Source: Teratosphaeria epicoccoides
Lineage: Eukaryota > Ascomycota > Dothideomycetes > Mycosphaerellales > Teratosphaeriaceae
Assembly: GCA_021401465.1 (NCBI GenBank)
Contig: JADDMT010000009.1
Coordinates: 469,122 to 533,121, forward strand
Reading direction: 5' to 3'
DNA length: 64,000 nt
Shown here: positions 1-9,949 of the stretch, piece after piece
How positions within the stretch are numbered: the first letter of the stretch is position 1
How the letters are laid out: each line of letters begins with the position of its first letter
Made by a program: the position numbers and the translations under genes
Notes under the pieces: generated by a model
What the model was told of the DNA's origin: nothing
The model's input: only the letters and a program-made list of their open reading frames with translations
Databases searched by the model: none

Positions 1-1286
1 TCCCACTTCGGCTTCTTGGCTCTGGCTTTCTTATTTGCTGCGCCAGCGTCCTCCATCTCGACATTGGAGTCATCGTCACCCTCATGTTCAGCGTAAAACT
101 GGTCACCAAACCTCCGTTTCATCTCCTGATCCCATTGATCATCATCGAAGTCGCCTTCTATGATATCTCGCCATTGCTCAAGATCAATGTCATTGCCTGT
201 GAGGCCTGCCGCTTCCCGTATGCGGTTGACCTTCTCTTCAGCTTCCTCAATTTTCAGCTTCCGCAATCGAGCACGATCTTCTTCTCGTTGTCGCTTCTCA
301 GCCTCTTTTCTCTCTCTCTCGCGCTCTCGAATCTTCTTCCGGCCGCTCTTCTCGTCCCGCCTCACACTGTGCTTGCCCACATCACGCGCGAATGATAGCA
401 ATTTCTCGTTCGCCTTCGCTGGGTCCTCAAAGCGCATATTGTACGCTTCTTCGAACTCCTCAGCTCTCTTCTCCTCTTCTGAATCGTCAGAATCGAACAC
501 TTCAAATCGCGATCCATCCGTTGGCAGCCAAGCTCGAGCAGCCATGAAGTTAGACAAAAAGGTCTCCGGGTCTTTGTCTGCCGTCGCGATGTCGTCCTGA
601 GTAATGTTCTTCGGCTTCGGCACAGCTGGCAGGTCATCGTGCTTGGGCTTCAACTTGGCCACCAAAAAGTCGTCCCCATCCTCGTCTTCCGCGTGCACTC
701 CGCCATGCATTGCGCCGACCACCTGCTTCTTCAGCGCATCCTGCTCCTGCTGATACGTCCGAGCCGGCGCATCTATGTGGTCCTCACCACCAGTGTATCC
801 CTCCAGCAGATTCTTTCGGTGATAGTCCTGGATCGTCATCGGCTTCTCTTGCTTGGCGTTGCCACCCGCGGCCTCGCTGTCCGGGTCAAATTCTCTGTAG
901 AACTTGACGCTGCTGTCGTACACCCGCGGATCTTTACTCTTGATCGCCCGCAATGTGTCCATGATCTCCGCGTCCAGGTCTGCAGTGGCCAGTTCGGCAT
1001 CGTCGTCCTCCGACTCATCGTCCTCGCTGTCCTCGTCCTCGTCGCCCTCATCGTCATCGTGGTCATCCCGTTTGCGCTTATTATTTGTGAATTTCTCCTC
1101 CAGCCGGAACTTCTCCTGCATCTTCTTGTTATGTTCAAATCGCTTGGCATACTCCTCATTGATCTTGAAGTCATCTGCTTCTGGTAACTTGACTCCGTTC
1201 AGCCCTGCGACTTCGGACTCGGATGATGAGGCTTCGCCGTCGGACAGCAGCTTCGCCCGCTTCGAGTGTTTTACTGTGCGGGCCAT
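1..1286 (-). CDS. KRI1: KRI1-like ribosome biogenesis protein, 3' end outside window
   Basis: The minus-strand frame is open from an ATG at 1286 to the window edge, about 428 codons, so the C terminus is missing. Seen: an N-terminal basic stretch, a motif KINEEYAKRFEHNKK near residue 42, a long acidic Asp/Glu/Ser block near 75-105, a segment on expected dosage KSKDPRVYDSSVKF, then EEFEEAYNMRFEDP followed by a very charged RERERERKEAEKRQREE helix. That order (acidic block, FEEAYNxRFEEP, basic coiled coil) is characteristic of Kri1, a nucleolar factor needed for 40S ribosomal subunit assembly that binds the snoRNP protein Krr1 in yeast. It is divergent from DBP8, with 185 bp between the start codons. 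No intron is visible. The identity is strong, although the conserved C-terminal Kri1 domain is mostly beyond the edge. Confidence 0.88.
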   Translation of the reverse strand, partial: MARTVKHSKRAKLLSDGEASSSESEVAGLNGVKLPEADDFKINEEYAKRFEHNKKMQEKFRLEEKFTNNKRKRDDHDDDEGDEDEDSEDDESEDDDAELATADLDAEIMDTLRAIKSKDPRVYDSSVKFYREFDPDSEAAGGNAKQEKPMTIQDYHRKNLLEGYTGGEDHIDAPARTYQQEQDALKKQVVGAMHGGVHAEDEDGDDFLVAKLKPKHDDLPAVPKPKNITQDDIATADKDPETFLSNFMAARAWLPTDGSRFEVFDSDDSEEEKRAEEFEEAYNMRFEDPAKANEKLLSFARDVGKHSVRRDEKSGRKKIRERERERKEAEKRQREEDRARLRKLKIEEAEEKVNRIREAAGLTGNDIDLEQWRDIIEGDFDDDQWDQEMKRRFGDQFYAEHEGDDDSNVEMEDAGAANKKARAKKPKW

Positions 1287-1471
1287 GTTGTTCTGTTAGC
1301 GATATATTTGCTGTACCAGCAGAGTCCAGGTCGTCAACATGTCGAGATGTAGAATCAACATTCATCAAAATTGGAGAAAAGTTGCCCCGGAATCATTCCG
1401 TGATCACGTTTTGGGACGACATTTCTGCGAGTCACTCTTCTCTTGCATATTCCATACACAGGCCAACAGAC

Positions 1472-3043
1472 ATGACAGAACGACCTCAGAAACGGAGAAA
1501 AATGTCTCCCGGAGTCGAAGAAGACGTCACATCCGTCAGCGACAGTTCGCAGGCAGGAAATCAGGCCATAGGCCGGGCAGGCTCTCCTGTATCCGAAAAT
1601 GAAGTGCAGCCTGTCTTGTTCGATACTTCAAGTGTGTCGCGGATCAAAGCAAAGAAGGACGAAATGACTACTGCAAGCATGGCGGAGGCGGAGCGCAACG
1701 AGAGCGGTCTCCCGGCATCCATTCAGGCCTCCATAGATAGCAACGACGACTCGACGTTTGCCACTCTTGGAGTAGATCCGTGGCTTATATCATCACTCTC
1801 CCATATGGCTATCACATGGCCGACTCGCATTCAGAAAGGCTGCATACCACAAATCCTAGCCGGTCGAGATTGTATAGGTGGGAGTCGGACGGGCTCAGGC
1901 AAGACTGTTGCGTTTGCGGTGCCTATTCTGCAACAATGGGCGCGAGATCCCAGTGGCATCTTTGCGGTCGTGCTCACACCCACGAGAGAGCTTGCATTAC
2001 AGCTGTTCGAGCAGATTGTGGCCATTGGAGTGCGCCAGGGCATCAAAACCGTTCTCGTCACTGGAGGCGCAGACATGCGCACGCAGGCGTTGGAACTTGC
2101 CAAACGACCTCATGTTGTTGTTGCCACACCTGGACGCCTGGCTGATCACATCAACACATCTGGAACAGACACGACACGCGGGCTGAAGAAGGTCGGAATT
2201 GTAGTACTGGATGAGGCGGATCGACTGCTTGCAACAGGCAAGGGTTCCATGCTCCCGGACGTCGAAATCTGCCTCTCAGCTCTGCCGCCTCCATCCAAAC
2301 GGCAGACCTGTCTCTTTACAGCGACAGTCACTCCAGAGGTCCGCGCGCTCAAAGATGCTCCACGAACACCAGGCAAGCCGCCTGTCTTCGTCTGCGAAGT
2401 CGATACTGACGACCTCGCCATTCCGATTACACTCAAGCAGACCTATCAGCTAGTCAATGTCGTACACAAGGAGAAATACCTCCACATACTGCTTCTCACA
2501 CCAGCAAATATAGGGAAAAGCATCATAATCTTCTGCAATCGGACCAGCACAGCGACGTTAGTCGAATACATGCTTCGCAAACTCGACCACCGCGTCACGA
2601 GCCTGCATTCTGGCCTTCGCCATGGAGAGCGGGTATCAAATCTCGCTCGGTTCCGTGCCCGTGCAGCACGTATCCTCGTCGCCACAGACATCGCAGGACG
2701 TGGTCTCGACATTCCCGATGTTGGTCTCGTGATCAACTACGATCTACCTCGAAATCCAGACGACTATGTCCATCGCGTTGGTCGGACGGCTCGTGCTGGG
2801 CGAAAAGGGACAAGCGTAAGTCTGGTCGGACAGAGAGATGTAGAACTGGTGCATGCGATTGAGGCGAGGGTTGGGAGGGAGATGGAGGAGTATTCCGAGG
2901 AAGGTGTGAATGTGGAGACCAGGGTGGTGAGGGATGCTTTGAACGTTGTTGGCGACAAGAAGAGAGAAGCTATGCTGGCAATTGAAGAGGGTAGAGATGT
3001 GAAAGGCAAACGGGTGAGGAGGATGGCGAAGATGAACTTGTAG
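1472..3043 (+). CDS. DBP8: DEAD-box ATP-dependent RNA helicase Dbp8
   Basis: A 523-residue intron-free ORF. The frame is open further upstream, but the ATG at 1472 (MTERPQKRRKMSPG) starts a normal basic N terminus and avoids running into the KRI1 promoter. Helicase motifs seen: Q-motif region ITWPTRIQKGCIP (about 116), Walker A GSRTGSGKT (about 137-145), PTRELALQ, TPGRL, DEAD (about 247-250), a motif III reading TAT instead of the usual SAT (about 282), ATDIAGRGLDIP and HRVGRTAR (about 434-441). The short N-terminal extension, the KxGCIPQIL region and the C-terminal tail match Dbp8, a nucleolar helicase acting in 18S rRNA processing and 40S assembly. It pairs divergently with KRI1, which acts in the same process, so a shared promoter is likely. 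Other DEAD-box subfamilies are less likely because of length and flanks. Confidence 0.88.
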   Translation: MTERPQKRRKMSPGVEEDVTSVSDSSQAGNQAIGRAGSPVSENEVQPVLFDTSSVSRIKAKKDEMTTASMAEAERNESGLPASIQASIDSNDDSTFATLGVDPWLISSLSHMAITWPTRIQKGCIPQILAGRDCIGGSRTGSGKTVAFAVPILQQWARDPSGIFAVVLTPTRELALQLFEQIVAIGVRQGIKTVLVTGGADMRTQALELAKRPHVVVATPGRLADHINTSGTDTTRGLKKVGIVVLDEADRLLATGKGSMLPDVEICLSALPPPSKRQTCLFTATVTPEVRALKDAPRTPGKPPVFVCEVDTDDLAIPITLKQTYQLVNVVHKEKYLHILLLTPANIGKSIIIFCNRTSTATLVEYMLRKLDHRVTSLHSGLRHGERVSNLARFRARAARILVATDIAGRGLDIPDVGLVINYDLPRNPDDYVHRVGRTARAGRKGTSVSLVGQRDVELVHAIEARVGREMEEYSEEGVNVETRVVRDALNVVGDKKREAMLAIEEGRDVKGKRVRRMAKMNL

Positions 3044-4298
3044 CTCCAGAAAGCGCGCCTCCAAAGCTTCCTCGCCCACAGACATCCGGCACGCAGTCAA
3101 TTCTGCTTGCCGATGTTCGCTTGCGCGCACAATCGCCTGGTCACAAATCCTTCAACCACAAGCACAGAGGACCAGCATGTACGACTGTGACGGATTACTA
3201 TTTTCGCACCCTGTTATTCGATCAAAGCAACGCCAGCGATCTTGGTTTGACGAGGCCAAGGATCGTTTCGCTTATGAGGGCATCTCACATATTTTAGTCG
3301 ACTGCCTTTCTACTTGTGGCCTCGCTCCATCTTATCATCTTTGTCCTCGTCTCTTCTGCGCTGGATAGACCCTCTAATCGCACTGGGCAAGCAAACCTGA
3401 ATCGTCAGACCTTACTCCGCCAAGGTACAATTCACTAGCACTAGAGTTCCGTTACACCGCCTACTGCGACCGTATCCACGCAATCCACAAAGCTTCCATT
3501 CGCTCCGGCTCCGAGATGTATGTCCCATCGTTGGCGGCACCTTCTCCGGCCCCAAACTCAAAGGCAAAGTTCTGAGTCTCGGCGCCGACTGAGGTTTTGG
3601 CGGACCCGCGAACTAGAATCTTCACCTGCGATACGCGGTCTGATCCTTTGACGGAAGATGGGGTGCACTTATTTCTCCAGTACAATGGTCCGTTGATTCC
3701 TGAGGAAGGCCTAGATTTATAGATGTGGGCGAAAATCAAACCGGGGGATCGGAGCCATTATTGATCGAACTGTGTTGCGACGGTAGGCGTAGTGGGGTCG
3801 TCAGAGAGTGATGAAGATGGGGCTGTGGTGGGCGGTGACCAGGGTTTTACAATGAAGATGGGGCTGTGGTGGGCGCTGACCAGGGTTTTACAATGAAGAT
3901 TGATGTTTAGAAGGTGAGTGCTCGCTTGAGTTTGCTCGGGGGTATATGACTGGCGGGAACTGACTTGAGCCGACTGGCTTGCAGGAGGGCATGATGGGTC
4001 GACGCTGAAGTTCATTGAAGGCACGAATGGAGCACGACGCTGGATGGAATTTATGTAGAGAATCAGCGCGTGACGGGACTAATTTCGAGCAGGCTTCGCA
4101 AGCGCCTGAGCGCCTCAGTCTCGATGTTCAATCGAAGCGGGCGTTGCCAGTGATCTTGGTGGACAAGACGGATCGGTCATGAGCCTAAGATGCGATCCGA
4201 TACTATGTACTTGTTTTAGTAACCCGAAGAGAACACCGCGAGCGACCGGAAAATTGGAAGCTTATACATAGAGGACGATCCAAGCCCCGACGCTTTAG
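3044..4298. other. Intergenic stretch with weak minus-strand coding signal
   Basis: No recognised gene. Two minus-strand open stretches (3461-3739 and 3758-4024) have protein-like composition. The first reads like the end of a protein (HIYKSRPSSGINGPLYWRNK... ending IAWIRSQ) and could be the last exon of a small unrecognised gene; I could not find a convincing splice pair joining them. The stretch also holds the 41-bp tandem duplication listed separately. Confidence 0.3.
3811..3899. repeat. Tandem duplication, 41-bp unit, about two copies
   Basis: A unit beginning atgaagatggggctgtggtg is repeated at 3811 and 3852 and starts again at 3893. The two full copies differ at a single visible base (ggcggtg versus ggcgctg), so the duplication is recent. 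It lies in the intergenic stretch with weak coding signal. Confidence 0.85.
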
Positions 4299-4669
4299 GC
4301 GGCACCCGATTTTCACTAGGGACAGCACCTATTCGCGAGACACATTATTATAGTTAATTAACCCTAGTATGCTATTAACCCTGAAGCGAGCGATTATCTT
4401 CTGCCCTTATTACTTTCTCTAAGCGGCTAGAAGCAGGATTCCTTTCCTTCTCGCGAGCTTTTAAGAGTGCGCAAGCAAGAGCGAGCCAATATAAGCGTAG
4501 GCATGAAGCGAGGAATGAGCTGTCTACGCAAATAGTACCCTAAGAGAGCGTCCCCTAAACTTTAACAAGAATCGGAGGGAATTTGAATTAAAGACCACAT
4601 TAATATTTGATTAAACCTTAATGTGTCTTACGAATAGGTCCTATGCGTAGTCAAAATTAGGTGCTACCC
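4299..4669. mobile_element. MITE-like element with about 48-bp terminal inverted repeats
   Basis: The left end (4299-4346, from gcggcacccgattttcac through gcgagacacatta) matches the reverse complement of the right end (4618-4669, taatgtgtcttacgaatagg through attaggtgctaccc) with a few mismatches and one small indel. The total length is about 371 bp. The interior has no ORF of note and a base composition richer in ta steps than its flanks. Inverted ends on a short non-coding body are the definition of a MITE. The family (Fot1/pogo-like or other) is not determined, and I do not see a convincing target-site duplication. Confidence 0.65.
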
Positions 4670-4851
4670 AAAGGGACTAAATCGGGCTAAGCTGATCACG
4701 ACATGCGAGAGCTGTCAGTGATAATAATGCCCAGAGAAGTTGACAATAATGTTTGTATGTACGTATGTGTTGCCGCGCATTCGTAGGTACAAGTGCGGCG
4801 CAGGAAGACGACAGTAAAAAAGGCGAAAATCTTAGCAAAAACAAAAGTTTA

Positions 4852-4976
4852 TGCATCGGCCGGGAATCGACTGTTGTTCACGTCAGAACTTGAGAGGAGG
4901 GTTTCATTTCGCAAGTTGACTCACACCCGGGGCTGGCCGATGGCAACGGCCAATTTTACCACTAAACCACCAATGC
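4852..4976 (-). tRNA. tRNA-Gly(GCC) gene interrupted in the T-loop by a 54-nt GT..AG insert
   Basis: Removing 4871-4924 leaves a 71-nt sequence that folds as tRNA-Gly: acceptor stem GCATTGG/CCGATGC (one G-U pair), D arm GTTT/AAAT with the A-box pattern TGGTTTAGTGG, anticodon stem GGCCG/CGGCC with loop TTGCCAT (anticodon GCC), and T stem CCGGG/CCCGG with loop TTCGATT. The insert splits the loop after T54, inside the B box. Downstream on the minus strand are T runs at 4843-4846 and 4837-4841, as expected for Pol III termination. A TATA-like ATATATAA lies about 31-38 nt upstream. The stems are intact, so decay apart from the insert is not evident. It may be a working gene with an unusual intron or a recently broken copy. 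Confidence 0.85.
4871..4924 (-). other. Spliceosomal-type intron inside tRNA-Gly
   Basis: Read on the minus strand, the 54-nt insert starts GTGAGT, has TTCTGAC 16-20 nt before its end and finishes CAACAG. These are the 5' splice site, branch site and 3' splice site of an ordinary fungal mRNA intron, and the length matches the 56-58 nt introns of nearby genes. Canonical eukaryotic tRNA introns sit at 37/38 and have no such signals. Excision between T54 and T55 restores the standard T-loop exactly. Confidence 0.75.
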
Positions 4977-5524
4977 AATGGTGACAATACAATTGGAATC
5001 TTTAGATTATATATGTGACATAAGTCTCCGGCTTCCAAGCACGCATTCCAAACCGACCCCCTTTCGAATCGCATATTGCTCTCTGGGATCTGTCAATATC
5101 AGCGGCAACGGCAAACGAGTTTGGCAGGTAAGTTTTGAGAGTACGAAATAGTCCATAGAATGTCCGGGGGCTATGTATGCAAGCCATCCCAAGCTCAGCC
5201 GTAGCGAGTATGTATTCGAGCTAGCGAGAGCATCTGAAACATTACGAGCACCGTTACGCCTTGCTTGCAATCCCATCCATCGTCATAAGCATGCTTTACG
5301 CTTCGCAGCACTTCTTATTCCCGGATCTGCCCAGGCTGCGCTTGGCCTTCATCAATATCATGGAAGGAGCCGCCAACCTCCAGGAGCACTCAGGCTCACC
5401 CACCGCACCCTCACTCACGCATACTCATACAAATGAAGCAACTCATCCATCGCTGTTACGAGCAGCGTAATCGCATTAACTCAGCCGGTGAAAAATCAGG
5501 CAAGTGGTCATGGATAGGCAAGCC
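4977..5524. other. Intergenic, tRNA 5' flank and GRR1 3' flank
   Basis: No gene seen. It carries the TATA-like element upstream of the tRNA-Gly (about 5007-5014, minus strand) and, further right, the presumed 3' UTR of GRR1. Open frames here look like chance. Confidence 0.4.
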
Positions 5525-7693
5525 CTAGTCGCCCATAAGCTCACTGCCCTCGCCAAACGCCTCGTCTCCTTCCTCCAGATCATCAAGGACCGTGGCACCC
5601 ATCATGCCAATGACATGCTGCGCTCCGCCCGCAGACAGCGGATGTTGCGTATGCTGGCTGAACTGTCCGGGCGGCGGCCACATTATCGTATTAGTCGAAG
5701 CTGGAGCCGACTGCGATAGATTGGATGCGCCGGCGTTTGGATTCTGATGCCAATGATTTTGTCCGTAAGGTAGATCCGTTGCCAACGCATGCGGCCCAGC
5801 AGATGCAGGGCCCGGAGCGATCGGCGTTCCACCTGCAGCATGCGAGCCATGCACGTCCATGTTAAGGACTGGGGTGTTGCTGCCGTTGCTGTCCAGGTTC
5901 TCATCGTCGATGTCGATGTCAACTCCAATGTCATCACTCGCAACGCTCGGAGTGTTCGACCCGCCGGAGGCCAGTCTGTTGGCCTTTACCGAGTTAAGAT
6001 GTTCTCGCAGCTTACCCACACCACTACCCGAGAAGACGCAGAAAACATCGCGTTGGTGGTCATTGAACTCTGGTGGAGCATCTCTGCAGTAGGTCAGCAG
6101 GTCTTCGCGTAGGAATGCTTGCACGCCTGTCAAGCTCAAGTGAGTGAGCTTCGGACAGTTGATCAGCAGCGCGTGGATGCCCTAGTCATCTGTCAGCTCG
6201 ACCTTGACGGCTTTCAAAAGGCGCATGAAGGCACTAACATCAAGAGTCAAGAGCGTGCAGTAGCTCAAATGGACTCTCTCCAACACGCTTTGACCTATCA
6301 TCCTCTTTCCAGTCTTCATCTCACCCATCATGGCCAGAGCATAGATGCTGCGATCTGTAATTCCTGCACATTTCACCAGCCCTATCCGCTTCAACTTCGG
6401 CAATCCTGCAAGCTTCATGATGCTGTTATCTGTCAAGTTGCTGCAGCATGCCAGATCAATATATCTTATACGGTTGCAGGCCTTGGCGAGTGCTTCAACC
6501 GAGAGATCGGTTATGCGCGCGCAGTGGCCAAGATGGATGTAGTGAAGGTTCTTTCCCAGTTTGGTGATGGCTAGTACTGCTCGATCAGTGATGTTGCGGC
6601 ATTTGGCCATGATGAGATTGCGAAGACGTGGGCAGGTCTCCATAATGCGCTCCACGCCCTTGTCGCCGAGCTCATTGCAGTCTGTCAGATCCAGTATGCG
6701 CAGGGAGTCGAACGAGTACGGCACGTCCGGATTGTATGTTATGTCCAGGAATGCAGAGTCATTAAGCTTCATGCAGTGTGCTAATCGCATCTCCCGGAGG
6801 TGTGGACAGGAGGTCAAAAGCGCCGAGACAGACGGACTCTCAATGTTAGTGAGAGCGTGACAGTCAATCTCCAGAAGTGCTGAACAGTGCGCCGCCACGG
6901 TCATCAGGGATGTGTCGGTAAGCTGACCACAGCCGTTGAACTTCAGGCGCTTCAAATGCCGGCAGTTCTTCGCAATTGCCGTGATTGAAGCATCTGTGAT
7001 CTTCTTGCACCCACTGACGTTCAGCCCTTGCAATCTCAAGCAGTGATCTGCCACCGTAATCATTGTCCGGTCCGTCAGCTGATCCAGTCCCGTCACATCT
7101 AGCGCCAGCAGACTCCTGTTACCATCAATCAACGGCTGCAAACTTACATCTGTAAGCTTGCTGCAGTTGGTCAGAGTCAACCGCTCTATCCGCTTGCACT
7201 CAGTCATGCCGATTAAAGTCCCGTCGCTGACCTGGTTTGTCAGGGTCGACACATTCAGTCTCTTCACCAGATCCTGATAAGCGAAGAACTTGTCCGCCTT
7301 TCGTATCGAGGACACCACACTATGGATGCTTTCCCACCTGCCCATCGCCGGTCTGTGCCATAGCAACCCCACGCTGTTTCTCGCCCACTCTTTCGATGTC
7401 AACATGCAGTGCTGCAAGTCGCTTGGCGCACTGAGCCGCGCAAATATGCTGATGAGTAGTTCCGCCGGCAGCCGAGCTACGGGTGATACTCTACACCTCT
7501 CTTCGTACTCCCTCTGCGCCGCTGCATCCTGACCCATCTCTGACGACATCTCGAATCCCAGACTGGACTGCGAGTCGTTTGCCTGCAGCATGAAGGAGTC
7601 ATTGTCGTCGTCGGCTCCGCGCTCAGGAGAGGTCGAGGAAGATGAGCTGCTGCTGGCGCTCGACATGCGCTGCAGTCGGCGGGACCGTGCCAT
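5525..7693 (-). CDS. GRR1: GRR1-type F-box/leucine-rich-repeat protein of SCF ubiquitin ligase
   Basis: Two exons: 7693-6239 and 6181-5525, with a 57-nt intron at 6182-6238 (GTTAGT, GCTGAC, TAG). Splicing gives 703 residues and joins LSYCTLLTLD to GIHALLINCPKLTHLSLTGVQAF, the expected Grr1 LRR end. The start is the ATG at 7693 (MARSRRLQRMSS); the frame is open further upstream only through a non-ATG codon. Seen: a Ser-rich N terminus, an F-box at about 70-117 (VARLPAELLISIFARL..), then about a dozen LRRs with the C..LTD.S/ITD pattern, and a C-terminal tail with CRDAPPEFNDHQRDVFCVFSG. Grr1 is the substrate receptor of SCF-Grr1, which in yeasts targets G1 cyclins and links glucose sensing to degradation. 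Intron and domain order make this secure. Confidence 0.93.
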
Positions 7694-8582
7694 GATGATC
7701 GCGCTCTTTCCACTGTGTGTGGTTTGGCCGGCTCCAAGATCTCCACGTGATACCGAACCTCGCTGCGTGAATGGCCTTGTCGTGCGCGACCCCACGCCTT
7801 ATGCCGTGTACGTTGTTGCTCCAGGTTGAAGTGATTGTGGATTCGCAGGTGCGGTGCAGTGTGTCGGGTGCCGGAGTTCGCAGGGCTGATGTCCAATTTT
7901 GCCCTCGTCGCGTCTTAGGACGTGCACTAGGGCAGTATGGGGGAAAGGTCAACGTGATTGCAGATGTAGCAGCCACGAGGCCGTCCTCCCACTTCCTTCT
8001 TGCACTTCTCAATCTCCCTCCCAGCCCGCCGTCGCCGTCGCCGTTGCCTTTATGATTGTGTGTTGCTGCTGTATCTCACTTACCAAGGAATCATGCGGTT
8101 TCACTCTTTATGTCTTCTTCCTTGCCTATGTCGCAAAGGATGTCCAGTGTTTTAGTGTGCAACAGTGACGAAGCCCATGGGCCTACCCGGAGACAACAAG
8201 TTGGTGGGTCGCTGTTCTCGGCTACATCCGATTGGCTGTCCTGCCCTGCCATCTTCCAGAGTCCCTTGGTCCATGCTGTGCATTATTATTATTGAGGCGA
8301 GGAGAGAGATGACGATGCGCTGATGCAGCCACAACAATGCCAGTACACCATCATCTTCATGATACTCAATGCGTTATCGTGCGTACCTTGTCTGCGTCCA
8401 CCCTCGATCGTAGAAACAACGCCCTGGGTATCTCAACATCATGCCCAAAACACACGCCAAAAGACCCATCTCAACTCCAGACGCCATATAAAGTCATCAT
8501 GAACCCCTGACTGTCAAGCAGCGTGCCGTCTGTCGTTGTCTTGATCCGTCTTCAAAGCGCCGCCTGCGCGTCATTCAACTCA
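7694..8582. other. Intergenic between GRR1 and an unrecognised gene
   Basis: 5' flank of GRR1, followed by the 3' flank of the minus-strand gene at 8583. Pyrimidine-rich tracts occur at 7980-8050. A short att repeat occurs near 8283-8294. No gene or RNA recognised. Confidence 0.4.
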
Positions 8583-9752
8583 TCACCCTCCATCCGAGAA
8601 CAGCTCACCCTCCATCCACGGACTGGCCGTCTTAGCCTTCGTCTCCGCCTCGCCAACAGGCTTCGGCTGTCTCTTCGCTCTCGCGGCCGCACTCGTGAAC
8701 TCGCCCCAGCCCTCCTTGTAAATTGGCGGCGCGGCTCCAGACTCAGACCTCCACCTCGCGCCAATGTGTGTGTTCAGCCCGCTGTACTCGTGACCTCCAT
8801 TCGGCCTCATGGCACAAACCTCAACGATTTGGCCTGGGAACTTCGCTGATCGCCGGTAGATGCGATTTTTGGTAATCTTGCGTCCCGAAGCCGTGAATGA
8901 GTCGTGCATCTTCTGGGACAGAGAACGGCGGTCGGTGCCGTTGCGGAGGCTGAGAATGGGGTCGTCAGTGGGTAAAGGGGATCGCGACGAAAAATTGGGG
9001 ACCTCACTGCTTGTGCGCTTCGATCATTGGTGTGCAGAGGCGAAAAGCCAGCATCTGGTCGTCTTTGGCCATATCCTGCTTAGCTCTGCTAAGTCCACCG
9101 TCGATTGTTTCCGGTGCAATATGCAGTGCTGCTGGTGTGAGCTCTGGCGATCGCGTCAAGGAAGCATTCTAGACTTACGCATTGGGCCGTACCCAGCCGC
9201 GGGACTCGCGCCCCTTTCAATATGGAGCGGATAGAGATCTCCCTCCTCATCGCCCGCCATCGCTGCATCTCCACTGCCCTGACTCTGCTCTATGCTACTT
9301 TCTCTCCTGATGCTGCCAGCCTCACGGTACAAGCCGCCATCGGCCATACGCTGCATCATTTGACTGTGATAGACGGCATTGAACCAGCTTACCTTTTGAT
9401 CATTGTCAAGCTCTCCGAACTTGACTGCGCGCTCCTGCCACTCTCCGTGCACCCACTCGCGCTTCCAGTAGCAGCGACCGCGGGAATCGAGATCGTTCCA
9501 CTGGAAGGCGGACAGGGCAGGAGGCTGATCGTAGAAGCCTTCAAATAGGCCACTCTTGATGACTGAGCCCTTGAGGGCTGATGAGGGCAATGGGGGCGGC
9601 ATCACTGGCCCTGATGCGCCAGTCACTGTTGTCATTGCCGTTGAGGGCATGACGGTGTTTTCATTTCCCTCACCACCCTGTTGATGGGCTGATGGGGGCG
9701 TTGCCGGTATGTAGATGGCGCCCGGGAAGTTCTGACTCTGGAGTGATGCCAT
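8583..9752 (-). CDS. Unrecognised three-exon protein, 354 residues
   Basis: Exons 9752-9179, 9131-9008 and 8949-8583. Intron 2 (8950-9007, GTGAGG..CTCAG, 58 nt) is clear. Intron 1 starts at a strong GTAAGT at 9178; several in-frame AGs (ending at 9144, 9132 or 9129) would all keep the frame, and 9132 gives a plausible 47-nt intron. The start ATG is at 9752 (MASLQSQNFPGAIYIP). The joined protein has a Pro/Ser-rich N terminus, a Trp-rich middle (FQWNDLDSRGRCYWKREWVHGEW, residues about 125-150), and a conserved-looking C-terminal half with LAFRLCTPMIEAHKHLRNG and KITKNRIYRRSAKFPGQIVEVCAM. No signal peptide or membrane segment. I do not recognise the family. The uninterrupted frame over three exons argues that it is a real gene, and its function is unknown. 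Confidence 0.75.
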
Positions 9753-9949
9753 GGTTGTTGGTGACGTCCCTTGTCGAGGTGTTCCATCAGTGCAAGATTT
9801 GTGTTCCCCATGAAAAGGGGCCCTAGCTCGAGGAGGAAGGCACACTCGCATGCTGCCATTTGCCGCTCGTTGCCATGGCGACACCTAATACCACGTCATT
9901 GCATATCATACCACAGTTGCAAGTCTAGGTCTATCGGTCTGTCGCATGC

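Noticed and set aside
7477..8012. Alternative minus-strand frames upstream of GRR1
   Set aside because: Out-of-frame shadows of the Ser-rich GRR1 N terminus and its 5' flank.
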